Assembly (NCBI GenBank): GCA_027493525.1
Contig: JAOSKN010000003.1
Coordinates: 992,001-1,056,000 of the forward strand
Reading direction: 5' to 3'
Origin: Planctomycetota bacterium
GTDB taxonomy: Bacteria; Planctomycetota; SZUA-567; H5-PLA8
Length of the DNA: 64,000 bases
The position numbers and the translations under genes were made by a program. Under the pieces are notes generated by a model, which was given only the letters and a program-made list of their open reading frames with translations, was not told the DNA's origin and ran no database searches. Positions 1 through 7,436 of this stretch are shown here, piece after piece (within the stretch, counting starts at the first letter, position 1; each line of letters starts with the position of its first letter).

Positions 1-6
1 CTGCTG

Positions 7-861
7 CTAAAAAGCCCGGCTGAAGATCGCGTTCATCGACGCCCCCACCGCCGCCAGCCGCGCGTCGTCATCGGGCAGATCCTTCAACTCCTTCTTGAAC
101 GGCTCCGGCGTCACCGGCCCGTCGTAGCCGATCTCCTTCAAGGCGCGCAGGAAGCCCACGATGTCGATGACGCCCGTCTCGCCCGGCAGCGCCCGCGTCG
201 TGTCCTGGACCTCGTCCACCGGAATCCCGGCCGGCGCGTCGTTGACGTGGACGAAGACGACCTGTTCGGGACGCAACGCGCGGAGTTCCGCGACCGTCCC
301 GCCGCCCGTATGCCAGTGCCAGCAGTCCAGCAGCAGCCCCACGTTCGGCCCGATCGCGCGCCCCAGTTCCAGCATCCCGCCCAGCGTGTAGACGAACGGG
401 TAGCGCTTCGAGTCCCGCAGTGTCTTCGGCCCCAAAAACTCCAGCCCCAGCGCGGCGCCGTGCTCCGCCAGAATCTTCGCGATGGGCGTGAAGCGCTCCA
501 CGTGGAAGCGCCAGTTCGCGTCGAAGTTCAGCTCGTCCGAGGACGGCCACAGATGCGTGAAGGTCCGCTTCACCCCCAGCGCCGCCATCGCGCGCGCCAG
601 CCGCGGGAGCCGCTCCAGCCCCTGCCGCCAGGCTTCCTCCGTCCCGCGCCAGTCCACCGGCAGGCCGAAGCCCGCCGCGCGCACGCCCGCCGCCTCGAAG
701 AGCCCGCGCACGGACTCGAGCCCGTCCCGCTCGATCCGCTCCGCCAGCGGCCCCGCATCGACCTGCAAGCCCCGGAAGCCGTGCTTTTTCGCCCCGGCAA
801 GCTGCGCCTCCAGCGTCGGCAGCTTCACCCGGATCGCGCCGCAACAAAGCGTCGAATACAT
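7..861 (-). CDS. Sugar phosphate isomerase/epimerase-like TIM-barrel protein
   Basis: This is a 284-residue protein of the xylose-isomerase-like TIM-barrel superfamily (AP endonuclease family 2 fold), whose members isomerise or epimerise sugars and sugar phosphates using a divalent metal. Signs seen are a substrate-strand segment GLQVDAG near the N-terminus, the acidic/His stretch LLLDCWHWHTGGG, the segment VFVHVNDAP and a C-terminal TPEPF glutamate. The frame is open further upstream, but ATG at 861 is preceded by GGAGG with an 8-base spacer, whereas the ATG at 867 is only 2 bases from it. There is no signal peptide, so it is cytoplasmic. It lies 189 bp downstream of a Gfo/Idh dehydrogenase on the same strand, a common pairing in sugar or inositol catabolism. 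The substrate is unknown. Confidence 0.85.
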   Translation of the reverse strand: MYSTLCCGAIRVKLPTLEAQLAGAKKHGFRGLQVDAGPLAERIERDGLESVRGLFEAAGVRAAGFGLPVDWRGTEEAWRQGLERLPRLARAMAALGVKRTFTHLWPSSDELNFDANWRFHVERFTPIAKILAEHGAALGLEFLGPKTLRDSKRYPFVYTLGGMLELGRAIGPNVGLLLDCWHWHTGGGTVAELRALRPEQVVFVHVNDAPAGIPVDEVQDTTRALPGETGVIDIVGFLRALKEIGYDGPVTPEPFKKELKDLPDDDARLAAVGASMNAIFSRAF

Positions 862-918
862 GGCCATCGCCTCCAATGCCCGTCGGTACGCAGTCCCAAT
901 TCGCGATCCTGTCGATAT

Positions 919-963
919 GGGTAGCCCGGCCCGCTGGCCGGGTCGAGCGCAGCTCGACAAGAA
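919..963 (+). repeat. REP-like repeat family A, copy 1
   Basis: A 45-bp sequence starting GGGTAGCCCGGCCC, containing an imperfect GC palindrome and ending in GAGCGCAGCTCGACAAGAA. A second copy with a few changes lies at 2126-2171. Both are intergenic and flank the Gfo/Idh gene. The head plus palindrome arrangement resembles REP elements. Confidence 0.7.
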
Positions 964-1050
964 TCCTCTGAATGCGTGCTCTTGAGTCTTGCAGTGCAGC
1001 GTATCGAACGTCTCGAACCCTCGCACGACCCAGCACCCTGTCCCCAGCCC

Positions 1051-2097
1051 TTACACCGCCAGCGTCTCCTGCGGCGCCTCGATCGTCTTCCGCTGCGCGA
1101 TCGAATCCAGGATCGCCCGCGCGACCACCAGGTTCTTCCAGCCGTCCACCAAGCTCGGATACGGCGCCTTCTTGTTCAGGATGCAGTCGGCGAAATGCCG
1201 CAACTGGTTCCCATAGCCCGTCCGCTCCCAGGCCGAAAGCGTATGGTGCGGCTCCCAGACCTGCGTGTCGTTGCCCCAGAAGGCCCGCGCGGCCTCGTTC
1301 ATCCGCTTCCCGGTCCGATAGGTCACGCGCCCCAGGTCGTCCACGCGCACGACGGCCTTCCCGTCGCCGACCAGTTCGAGCCCCGTGTACCAGCCGTTGA
1401 ACGAATCCTGCAGGTTCAGGAAGCCCACGCGCCCATCCTGCCCCTCGAGCGTCGCCTGGTAGACCTTCGCGTTCTTCTGGCCGTGGCAGCGGAAGGCCGA
1501 GACCCGCGCGACCTCGCCCAGGAAGTGCCGCAGCAGGTCGATCGGATGCCCGCCCTGCACCAGCATGTAGCTCCAATCCTCGTCCGAATTCCCCCAGCCG
1601 GAATCCGCCGGGAGCGCCCCCGTCGGCCACGTCGTGTACTTCGATTCCACCGAAAGCAGCTTGCCGAAGCCTTCGCTCTTCGAAAGCTCCTCGGCGATCC
1701 GCACCGGCCCGGCGTGGCGCATCATGTGCCCCACCTGCCCGACCAAGCCCTTCTTCACCGACAGCTCCGCGAGCTTCCGCGCGCCCTCGACCGTCGGCGC
1801 GGTCGGCTTCTCAACGAACAGATGGCAGCCGGCCTCCAGCACGCGCAGCCCGATGTCCAGGTGCATCTGCGGCGGGCCGACGACCATGCACGCCTCGGGC
1901 CTGGCCTCCGCCAGCATCTTCTCGATGTCCGTGTAGGCCGCCCGCGCGCCGAAGTTCCGCGCGTTCCGTTCGGCCAGTTCTTGCTGCAAATCGCAGACCG
2001 CGACCAAGTCCAGCGTCTCGATGTACGGGATGCCCGGCATCAAGGACTTCGTGCACTGCCGCCCCGCGCCGATCACCGCAAGCTTGACCTTCGACAT
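1051..2097 (-). CDS. Gfo/Idh/MocA-family NAD(P)-dependent oxidoreductase
   Basis: This 348-residue protein starts at ATG 2097, preceded by AAAGGAG. The N-terminus KLAVIGAGRQC is a Rossmann-fold glycine motif, and the central VVGPPQMH and FVEKPTAPT segments match the nucleotide-binding half of the family, where the EKP lysine contributes to catalysis. The C-terminal half is the alpha/beta substrate domain, with GGHPIDLLRHFLG carrying the conserved HxxD-like helix. Family members oxidise or reduce sugars, inositols or their derivatives with NAD(P). No TAT or Sec signal is seen, so it is cytoplasmic. It is followed on the same strand by a TIM-barrel isomerase and preceded by a divergent AraC regulator; the three may form one sugar-utilisation locus. 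The substrate cannot be assigned. Confidence 0.9.
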   Translation of the reverse strand: MSKVKLAVIGAGRQCTKSLMPGIPYIETLDLVAVCDLQQELAERNARNFGARAAYTDIEKMLAEARPEACMVVGPPQMHLDIGLRVLEAGCHLFVEKPTAPTVEGARKLAELSVKKGLVGQVGHMMRHAGPVRIAEELSKSEGFGKLLSVESKYTTWPTGALPADSGWGNSDEDWSYMLVQGGHPIDLLRHFLGEVARVSAFRCHGQKNAKVYQATLEGQDGRVGFLNLQDSFNGWYTGLELVGDGKAVVRVDDLGRVTYRTGKRMNEAARAFWGNDTQVWEPHHTLSAWERTGYGNQLRHFADCILNKKAPYPSLVDGWKNLVVARAILDSIAQRKTIEAPQETLAV

Positions 2098-2125
2098 GGC
2101 ATGCACTCCTTTATTATTTTGACTC

Positions 2126-2171
2126 GGGTGGCCCGGCCCACCGGGCCGGGTCGAGCGCAGCACGACAAGAA
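2126..2171 (+). repeat. REP-like repeat family A, copy 2
   Basis: This is a second copy of the 919-963 repeat, starting GGGTGGCCCGGCCCACCGGG and ending GAGCGCAGCACGACAAGAA. It lies just upstream of the Gfo/Idh start, and its palindrome could form a hairpin in the 5' leader. Confidence 0.7.
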
Positions 2172-2190
2172 GCCCGTGAATAATCGTGCC

Positions 2191-2359
2191 CTAGTGTCCT
2201 GTAAGAGAAATACGTTGATGCGGTTTGGGAGGGATTTTGGCCGTGATCGAGGCGCGCGAAGAATAGCCGTATCAAGAAGATACGACGATCGAAGCGCAAC
2301 GAAGAGCACGCTCAAAAGCGCCCCAAAACGCGCAACGGATTTCGCTTACAGGACACTAG
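2191..2359. mobile_element. MITE-like element with 27-bp terminal inverted repeats
   Basis: The left end (2191-2217, starting CTAGTGTCCTGTAAG) and the right end (2333-2359, ending CTTACAGGACACTAG) are inverted copies with about three mismatches over 27 bp. They enclose about 115 bp with no gene. Both ends carry a TA just inside the outer base, as expected for elements that insert at TA (IS630/Tc1-mariner type). No transposase is present, so it would need to be mobilised in trans. The inverted repeat is read directly; the family assignment is inference. Confidence 0.7.
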
Positions 2360-2519
2360 CGGATCGTGCCGTTAGCCTGCCCGTCCGCCCCGCCGTTACG
2401 CAGTCCTCAGTCCTCAGTCCTCAGTCGATACCGGATTCTCCCACACGCCTCCGCGCCCGGGCTATGGAAGAAGCCGACCGGTTTGTGTACATTTACGGCA
2501 TTCGTGGGAGGCGCGCGCC

Positions 2520-3350
2520 ATGGGCGACCAGGAACGTTACGACCGCCTGCTCTCGGACTTCAACGTCCGGCTCCTCACGAGCCGGCTGCTCGCGGCCGGG
2601 CCCGGCTGGAACGGCCTGAGCCTCCGCAGCAGCTTCTGGCGCCTGTATGTAAATAACCGTTCGGGGGCCGGAGTGCGCGTGAACGGGAAAGCGCACCCGC
2701 TGACGCCGGGGAAGGTCCACCTCGTCCCGGCCTGGGTCGCTTGCCAAACCTGGCTCACGCGCAAGGTCGACCACTTCTACATGCACTTCGATTTCGTGGG
2801 CCTGCCCGCGCCGCTCGTGCAGGACCTTTTCCCCGAGCCGCGCGCGCTGCCGCTCGACGCCGGCGGGCGCATGCTCGTCGAGGACTGGACCGCCGACCTC
2901 AGGCCCCCCGAACGGCGTGAACTCCCCGCCGCCTGCCGCGCCCTCGCCCTGCTGCATTGGACCGTCGCGCGCTTGATGGCGGGGCTCTCGCCCGATGCCC
3001 AGCGCCGCGTCAGCCACTACTACGCCGGCAGCGCCGCCGTCCTGCCCGCGCTCGAGCACATCGAACGGAACCTCGCCGGCCCGCTCGAGAACCCCGAACT
3101 CGCCGCCCGCTGCCACCTCAGCGTCGACCACTTCATCCGCCTCTTCCGCCGCTTCACCGGGCAGTCCCCCGCGCAGTACGTCATCGACGCGCGCGTCAAG
3201 CGCGCCGCGCAGGAACTCTTTTTCTCGGAGGATTCCATCGAAACCGTCGCCGCACGGACCGGCTTTCGCGACCGCTTCTACTTCACCCGCGTCTTCGCCC
3301 GCCGCATGGGCCTCGCCCCCGCCGCCTACCGCCGCGCCAACCGCGTCTGA
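2520..3350 (+). CDS. AraC-family transcriptional regulator
   Basis: A 276-residue protein with an N-terminal cupin-like sensing region (residues ~15-120) and a C-terminal double helix-turn-helix AraC domain (~175-275). The DNA-binding part shows NPELAARCHLSVDHFIRLFRR followed later by SIETVAARTGFRDRFYFTRVF and ending GLAPAAYRR, which is the family signature. The ATG at 2520 has GGGAGG upstream. It is divergent from the Gfo/Idh dehydrogenase and isomerase genes, with a MITE and a REP-like repeat between them, so it is a good candidate regulator of that sugar locus. The effector is probably a sugar bound by the N-terminal domain, but nothing in the sequence identifies it. Confidence 0.9.
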   Translation: MGDQERYDRLLSDFNVRLLTSRLLAAGPGWNGLSLRSSFWRLYVNNRSGAGVRVNGKAHPLTPGKVHLVPAWVACQTWLTRKVDHFYMHFDFVGLPAPLVQDLFPEPRALPLDAGGRMLVEDWTADLRPPERRELPAACRALALLHWTVARLMAGLSPDAQRRVSHYYAGSAAVLPALEHIERNLAGPLENPELAARCHLSVDHFIRLFRRFTGQSPAQYVIDARVKRAAQELFFSEDSIETVAARTGFRDRFYFTRVFARRMGLAPAAYRRANRV

Positions 3351-3402
3351 TCCTGCCCGGCGTGGTAGCGTCAACGTGCCCCGACTTGGCGCCGCGTCAT
3401 GA

Positions 3403-3599
3403 GCGTGCCACGGGTCGGCGCAGCCGCCGTAGCGCCGGCGTCCTCGCCGGCCCGCGTGGGCGTCCCGCCCGCGCGTCTTTTCATTCTCCCGTACCGCGAG
3501 CATCCCGCCCGCGTGCCACGGGTCGGCGCAGCCGCCGTAGCGCCGGCGTCCCCGCCGGCCCGCGTGGGCGTCCCGCCCGCGCGTCTTTTCGTTCTCCCG
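3403..3599 (+). repeat. Two direct copies of an ~80-90 bp GC-rich intergenic repeat (family R)
   Basis: Copies start at 3403 and 3511 (period 108 bp), each beginning GCGTGCCACGGGTCGGCGCA, running through GTAGCGCCGGCGTC and ending near CCGCGCGTCTTTTC. Two more copies lie inverted at 6886-7076. Many frames through it are open because it lacks stops, but no protein is supported. The rest of 3351-3809 holds no recognisable gene. Confidence 0.85.
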
Positions 3600-3809
3600 A
3601 GCCGCTGCGCATCCTGGCCCGCGATCCGGTTCAACCGGCCGTCCGGGTCGAGCGCCTCGACTACGAAGACGACCGCCATTTATCCATCGCCAGGATCGTC
3701 TTGCTGCGCTCGGTCAAGCGCAGCGCTTGACGCTGCTCGCCGGTGCTCTTTGACAACTCGGCTTTCAAACAGCGGCAACCGGACGGGGAAACTCCATCTT
3801 GACGCGGCT

Positions 3810-4526
3810 TCACTTCGTTGCATCCGTTTCGGGCGTTTCATTCTTCGCCGTGTTCGCCCCCGGACGATCCTGCGGCGGTTCGCTGGGACGCTTCAACACC
3901 CGCATTTTCTCATTTGTAAAAACGCTGAGATCCCTCCCTGTAATGCTGTGAAAGGCGCTTTTGCAGGCATCCCGCAACCGATGATCTTCCTCACTGGATT
4001 CCAAGAAGCAAATTACAATCTGCACGGCTGAATCCTCGGCCTTCTCTTTTAGGAATCCTAAATACCTTATGGCATCCAGTTGGGTATCAGCGAACGTTAA
4101 CCCCTCTTCTAATTGCGCCAGCTTGCTCATATCATTACAATTTGAGGCCTGCGCAAATGCCAAACTAGTTACAATACGCCGATCAGATAAACCCGCCTTT
4201 TCCAATAATCTCAACTGACTGCAATATATCGATCCCGACTCACCTAATCGCCCTATAGCCTCCAGGAAAAGAGCTAACGTTGCCATATGCCTATGCGGCT
4301 TGGATAGCGCCCCTGCTATGGCGTCCTGTACTCCAGGATTCCCCGTTCGTGCATTTAATATGAATTCATCAATATTGCTCGGGCTAAGCGCGTCAATGCT
4401 ACTAGTTGTCGAGTAATATGGATAGTAGTAAATGTAAATTCCAAGAATCAGCGCAATGAAAATAATAAAAACTAAAAGGGCTCGAAGGCTATATTTATAG
4501 GCCCCATTTATTGTATATAGTTTCAT
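3810..4526 (-). CDS. Membrane-anchored protein of unknown function with SLRALL N-terminus
   Basis: A 238-residue protein that I do not recognise as a known family. Residues ~14-34 (SLRALLVFIIFIALILGIYI) form a transmembrane segment, and the rest would lie outside the membrane: helical, with evenly spaced leucines suggestive of a degenerate HEAT-like repeat. The C-terminus is polar and Pro/Thr-rich. A short 'F/Y-SLRxL' motif followed by a hydrophobic helix is common at the start of small planctomycete proteins. The gene is conspicuously AT-rich, with codon use unlike the GC-rich surroundings, suggesting transfer or a relaxed island. It lies next to a RAYT/REP module, and a second protein with the same N-terminal type lies on its other side at 5492-6115. 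Confidence 0.65.
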   Translation of the reverse strand: MKLYTINGAYKYSLRALLVFIIFIALILGIYIYYYPYYSTTSSIDALSPSNIDEFILNARTGNPGVQDAIAGALSKPHRHMATLALFLEAIGRLGESGSIYCSQLRLLEKAGLSDRRIVTSLAFAQASNCNDMSKLAQLEEGLTFADTQLDAIRYLGFLKEKAEDSAVQIVICFLESSEEDHRLRDACKSAFHSITGRDLSVFTNEKMRVLKRPSEPPQDRPGANTAKNETPETDATK

Positions 4527-4624
4527 TTTATCTGTCCGCCAAAAACAAAAAACTGTTAGGGGTTCTTCTTTTGATCTCTTAGTGAAGACCGCTTCCTGAT
4601 ATTATCTCGCTTGCAAGCATTTTC

Positions 4625-4748
4625 GCGGGTGGCCCCCATAACCCCGTTATGGGGGCGGCGAAGCCGATGGCAACCTCATGAAGAACGCGGGTGGCCCCCA
4701 TAACCCCGTTATGGGGGCGGCGAAGCCGATGGCAACCTCATGAAGAAC
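4625..4748 (+). repeat. REP family B: two tandem 62-bp palindromic units
   Basis: Units 4625-4686 and 4687-4748 are identical. Each starts GCGGGTGGCCCCCATAAC, has the complementary arm GTTATGGGGGC and ends with AACCTCATGAAGAAC. The stop codon of the adjacent RAYT pseudogene (TGA, reverse complement of 4738-4740) lies inside the second unit. An inverted copy lies at 5405-5466 on the other side of the transposase gene. Confidence 0.9.
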
Positions 4749-5346
4749 GTGCCACGGCCCTTTCAAGCCTGCGCTCGTTTCGCGCTCCGGTCCCACGGCA
4801 AGGACCCTTCGATCCCCCGCACATGCGGACGGGCGGGCGAATGCCTTGCTGCCAGTAGCGGGCGCTGCTCCAGGCCCAGGCGCACGGATCCTCCGCCAGG
4901 CCTTGCCGCACGGGATTGTGGTGCATGTACTCCAGCTTTTGTATCGCCTTTTTCATGCTGTACACGTTGAAGGGATAATAGCGTTTGTTCCAGCAGTGCA
5001 CGCGGCCCGCGTCGTCGCGGACCCTTGCGCCAAAGGGCGCGGCGCCGTCACCCAGACGGAGGAAGGCGTGAATGTGCCGGCTCGATTCGCGTTTCCAAAG
5101 CTGCATGAACGGACTCAGGCATCCGGGTTCCGCGGGGCGCAGCAGCGCATGGACGTGGTCGGGCGTCACGACGTAACCCACGACCCCGACGCGCTCCTGC
5201 CAGCCCCAACGGTCGAGGTGCGCCAGGACGATCTGCTTGCAGCGGTCTCGGCTCAGGAATTGAAACTTTCGATAGCAGGAAAAGGTGGCGAACTACAGAT
5301 GGCCTTCGAGATCGAAGATCGTGCGTGGCGGTCGAGTGGCGGCCAT
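4738..5346 (-). pseudogene. REP-associated tyrosine transposase (RAYT, IS200-like Y1 family), nonsense-disrupted
   Basis: From ATG 5346 the frame reads about 202 codons, the usual RAYT length, but has a TAG at 5293-5295 (codon 18). The interrupted motif reads GHL-stop-FATFSCYRKFQFLS, where relatives normally have Tyr or a similar residue before the ATFSCYR-type block. The catalytic parts are intact: the HUH motif in TPDHVHALL and the catalytic tyrosine region LEYMHHNPVRQGL followed by WAWSSARYW. These enzymes cut single-stranded REP hairpins. The gene is flanked by inverted REP units, forming an 842-bp REP-RAYT-REP module. Translation could restart at the GTG at 5181, but that product would lack the N-terminal strand, so I call it a pseudogene. 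A sequencing substitution at the stop cannot be excluded. Confidence 0.85.
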
Positions 5347-5404
5347 GCCGAAAATTTAAGGCGCGCTTTACCTGGAGACAACCTGGCATTTCAGGATCGC
5401 GATT

Positions 5405-5466
5405 GGTTTTCATGAAGTTGCCATCGCCTTCGGCGCCCCCATAACGGCGTTATGGGGGCCACCCGC
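5405..5466 (-). repeat. REP family B: inverted third unit
   Basis: The reverse complement of this stretch matches the 4625-4686 unit with about six changes (GCGGGTGGCCCCCATAAC head conserved). It sits upstream of the RAYT start, in the opposite orientation to the tandem pair downstream, as is typical of REPs around their transposase. Confidence 0.88.
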
Positions 5467-5491
5467 GTTATCAAGATAACCGTCGATTGAC

Positions 5492-6115
5492 TTATTTCGC
5501 GATATCCAACACTCTTGACGATACGCCGCGAAAGGCATTCTGCCTCCTATCCGACAAAAGGCTCACCGCCAATCCAACCCCACAAGTAAAAACAATCCAA
5601 GTCTCACGAATACAGAACAGTCCCCACCATTGCTCCGGCCGTCTCCTAATCCAAAGCTTTTGCTCATTCAATTCAAGGCAAATGGTTAATATTCTTAAAC
5701 CATCGCTGGAAAAACCTATCAAATCGATCTTGCTTTGGTGACCCTTAATTCCAGCAAGCCTTTTGCCACTTGATGCATCCCATATGACTCCCGATCCATC
5801 CTTTTCAATAGTAACAATTACGCGTCCATTTGGCGATGTGTTGCAAGGAATATCCTCCTCATCGACAAACTTTTCAGGATTCAATAGCTCTCCCCCATCC
5901 ATGTATCTTTCCGCGTCGTTGACAAAATCACGCGTTGGAACAAGAAATATTTCTTGGGGTTCGCCACTTGAATCCGATGCAATTCCATCAACTCTATGCA
6001 TTAATTTATCTTCAATCCAAGCATCAGAATGAAACCAACTTAGCATCAAGCTACTCAAGAGCATTACCATCAAAACAAGGCTCCTTAAGGAAACTTGCGC
6101 ACGCCGGAATATCAT
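5492..6115 (-). CDS. Membrane protein with SLRSL N-terminus and one WD40-like repeat
   Basis: ATG at 6115 gives 207 residues. It opens MIFRRAQVSLRSL followed by a hydrophobic helix, and a second hydrophobic helix lies near the C-terminus (IVFTCGVGLAVSLL). Between them is one recognisable WD40-type unit: SPNGRVIVTIEKDGSGVIWD, then a GH-x-IDLIGFSSDGLRI segment. One blade is far too little for a propeller, so this is either a remnant of a longer WD40 protein or a small membrane protein that borrowed a blade. It is AT-rich relative to the window. It lies directly upstream of the RAYT module, on the same strand. Function unknown. Confidence 0.6.
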   Translation of the reverse strand: MIFRRAQVSLRSLVLMVMLLSSLMLSWFHSDAWIEDKLMHRVDGIASDSSGEPQEIFLVPTRDFVNDAERYMDGGELLNPEKFVDEEDIPCNTSPNGRVIVTIEKDGSGVIWDASSGKRLAGIKGHQSKIDLIGFSSDGLRILTICLELNEQKLWIRRRPEQWWGLFCIRETWIVFTCGVGLAVSLLSDRRQNAFRGVSSRVLDIAK

Positions 6116-6164
6116 CTGCTTTTTATTTCCATTTAAGGACCATGGGTTCCTTCTCGCAAGCCGA

Positions 6165-6393
6165 CGGGTGGCCGGCAGCGGGTGCCGCGGAGCAAGGGCT
6201 GTTGACTTGCTCCGTGCTGAGCGGCGTCCGCTCGCGCTCATGCTTACTTCCCTTCGCTCACGCGCAGGGGTTCACCGTCTCGAATCAAAGGCCCCATTCC
6301 AGCCCGCGAATGATTCAACCCCATCGGGCGCGCATCGGCAAGGAGTAAGCAAACGGCCTCTTGCTCCTTGGCACCCTTCCTCCCGGCCACCCG
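6165..6393. repeat. Imperfect inverted-repeat pair (REP-like family C)
   Basis: The left arm 6165-6213 starts CGGGTGGCCGGCAGCGGGTG. The reverse complement of 6342-6393 starts CGGGTGGCCGGGAGGAAGGG, and the two align over about 50 bp with gaps. The 128 bp between carry no supported gene. The same CGGGTGGCC head occurs in families A and B. A RAYT remnant begins 7 bp away. Confidence 0.55.
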
Positions 6394-6399
6394 CCACTG

Positions 6400-6677
6400 T
6401 CACCCTTCGCATCGCTTTGTGCCTTTCAGAAACTGGCGCCACTGGCTGCGGCTGTAGGCAGCCCGTGCTTCGCCGTCCGGATCGTCTCGCAAGCGCTCGT
6501 CCCAATCGTCAACCTTTAATGGCTCTCCTTCTTGCGTTCCCAATTCCAACCACCGGTAACTCGACCAGCGCCGTGGCTCGGGCTCGCGCACAAGACCGCG
6601 TTCCACGGGATTGCGGTGGCAGTACGCGGCCTTGCCGATGGCCTTCTCCAAACTCCAGATGTTCTTGTCATGGCCGT
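6400..6677 (-). pseudogene. RAYT transposase remnant (C-terminal third only)
   Basis: Reading the minus strand gives HGHDKNIWSLEKAIGKAAYC, then HRNPVERGLV and RRWSSYRWLELG. This is the catalytic-tyrosine helix and following WSSYRW block of the REP-associated Y1 transposase family, matching the corresponding part of the 4738-5346 gene (EYMHHNPVRQGL, WAWSSARYW). The N-terminal half with the HUH motif is absent: homology stops at a BIME-like repeat at 6678, which appears to have truncated the gene. No start codon is credible, so this is a relic. Its sequence differs enough from the other RAYT to be a separate lineage. Confidence 0.75.
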
Positions 6678-6840
6678 GAAAATAGCCCAGCCCTTCAGGG
6701 CTGGGAGGTCAAGGCAGCGCCTGAGGCCGAGTCCCGAAGGGACGGCTGAGGCGCGCGCGCGTGTTTCAGTCGTCCCTGCGGGACTGGGTTCGTAGTGCGG
6801 CGTTCATGGTCCCAGCCTTGAAAGGCTGGGCTATTTTCAT
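6678..6840. repeat. BIME-like element (family D): two inverted REP hairpins around a spacer
   Basis: Left unit 6678-6706 (GAAAATAGCCCAGCCCTTCA plus GGGCTGGGA) and right unit 6810-6840 (the same in reverse, ending GGGCTATTTTCAT) are each hairpins and are mutually inverted. The 100-bp spacer holds two further small hairpins (GTCCCGAAGGGAC, GTCCCTGCGGGAC). It abuts the broken end of the RAYT remnant. Confidence 0.75.
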
Positions 6841-6885
6841 CGCGTCCCTGGGGGACGCGGCGGCGGGCGAAACGGGAAGAACTGG

Positions 6886-7076
6886 AAGACGCGCGGGCGG
6901 GACGCCCACGCGAGCCGGCAGGGACGCCGGCGCTACGGCGGCTGCGCCGACCCGTGGCACGCAGGCGGGCGGGATGCTCGCGGGGCGGGAAGAACGATAA
7001 GGACGCGCGGGCGGGACGCCCACGCGAGCCGGCGGGGACGCCGGCGCTACGGCGGCTGCGCCGACCCGTGGCACGC
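6886..7076 (-). repeat. Two inverted copies of intergenic repeat family R
   Basis: About 77-bp copies at roughly 6886-6962 and 7000-7076, reverse-complementary to the pair at 3403-3599 (GACGCGCGGGCGGGACGCCC through ACCCGTGGCACGCAGG). The stretch 6841-7232 otherwise holds no supported gene. Confidence 0.85.
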
Positions 7077-7233
7077 AGGCGAGCAGGATGCTCGCGATCC
7101 CGCCGGCAGGATGCCGGCGCTCCGAGCCCGGCGTCCGGATACCGGTCCCCGGTTCCCGCCGTTGCTCAGTCCTCAGTCCCCAGTCCCCAGTTCTCTTTCC
7201 CATCTAGACATCCGACCACTTTAGGGTAATGTT

Positions 7234-7249
7234 TGCTCCACGTGGAGCA
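7234..7249. other. parS-like palindrome 1
   Basis: TGCTCCACGTGGAGCA, extended to an 18-bp perfect palindrome at 7233-7250. It keeps the CACGTG core of parS. Confidence 0.5.
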
Positions 7250-7387
7250 ATTTTTCGGTATGTTAATTCCGAGTTCCGAAAACTACGCGGACCACCATCC
7301 CCACTATAACGCACAGCGTGCAACATTTTGCAGGCTCCAGAACCGGCTTCTTCCAAAACCGGAATCCGCGCCCCTCATTTTAGGGTT

Positions 7388-7413
7388 CCAATTGCTCCAC
7401 GTGGAGCAATTGG
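7388..7413. other. parS-like palindrome 2 (26-bp perfect palindrome)
   Basis: The same 16-bp core (7393-7408) extended by CCAAT on the left and ATTGG on the right into a perfect 26-bp palindrome, the longest of the three. Confidence 0.5.
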
Positions 7414-7436
7414 CCGTTACGGCAGGTTCGAGGTGC

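Noticed and set aside
3351..3809. Small proteins encoded by the family R repeat (many VGAAAVAPAS-type frames)
   Set aside because: The same peptides arise at 6886-7076 in other frames; there is no ribosome site and no conserved start. They are translations of a repeat.
5293..5295. TAG in the RAYT gene as a recoded (pyrrolysine or selenocysteine-like) codon
   Set aside because: No pyl genes or recoding element is visible, and TAG replaces a non-catalytic residue, so a simple nonsense mutation is likelier.
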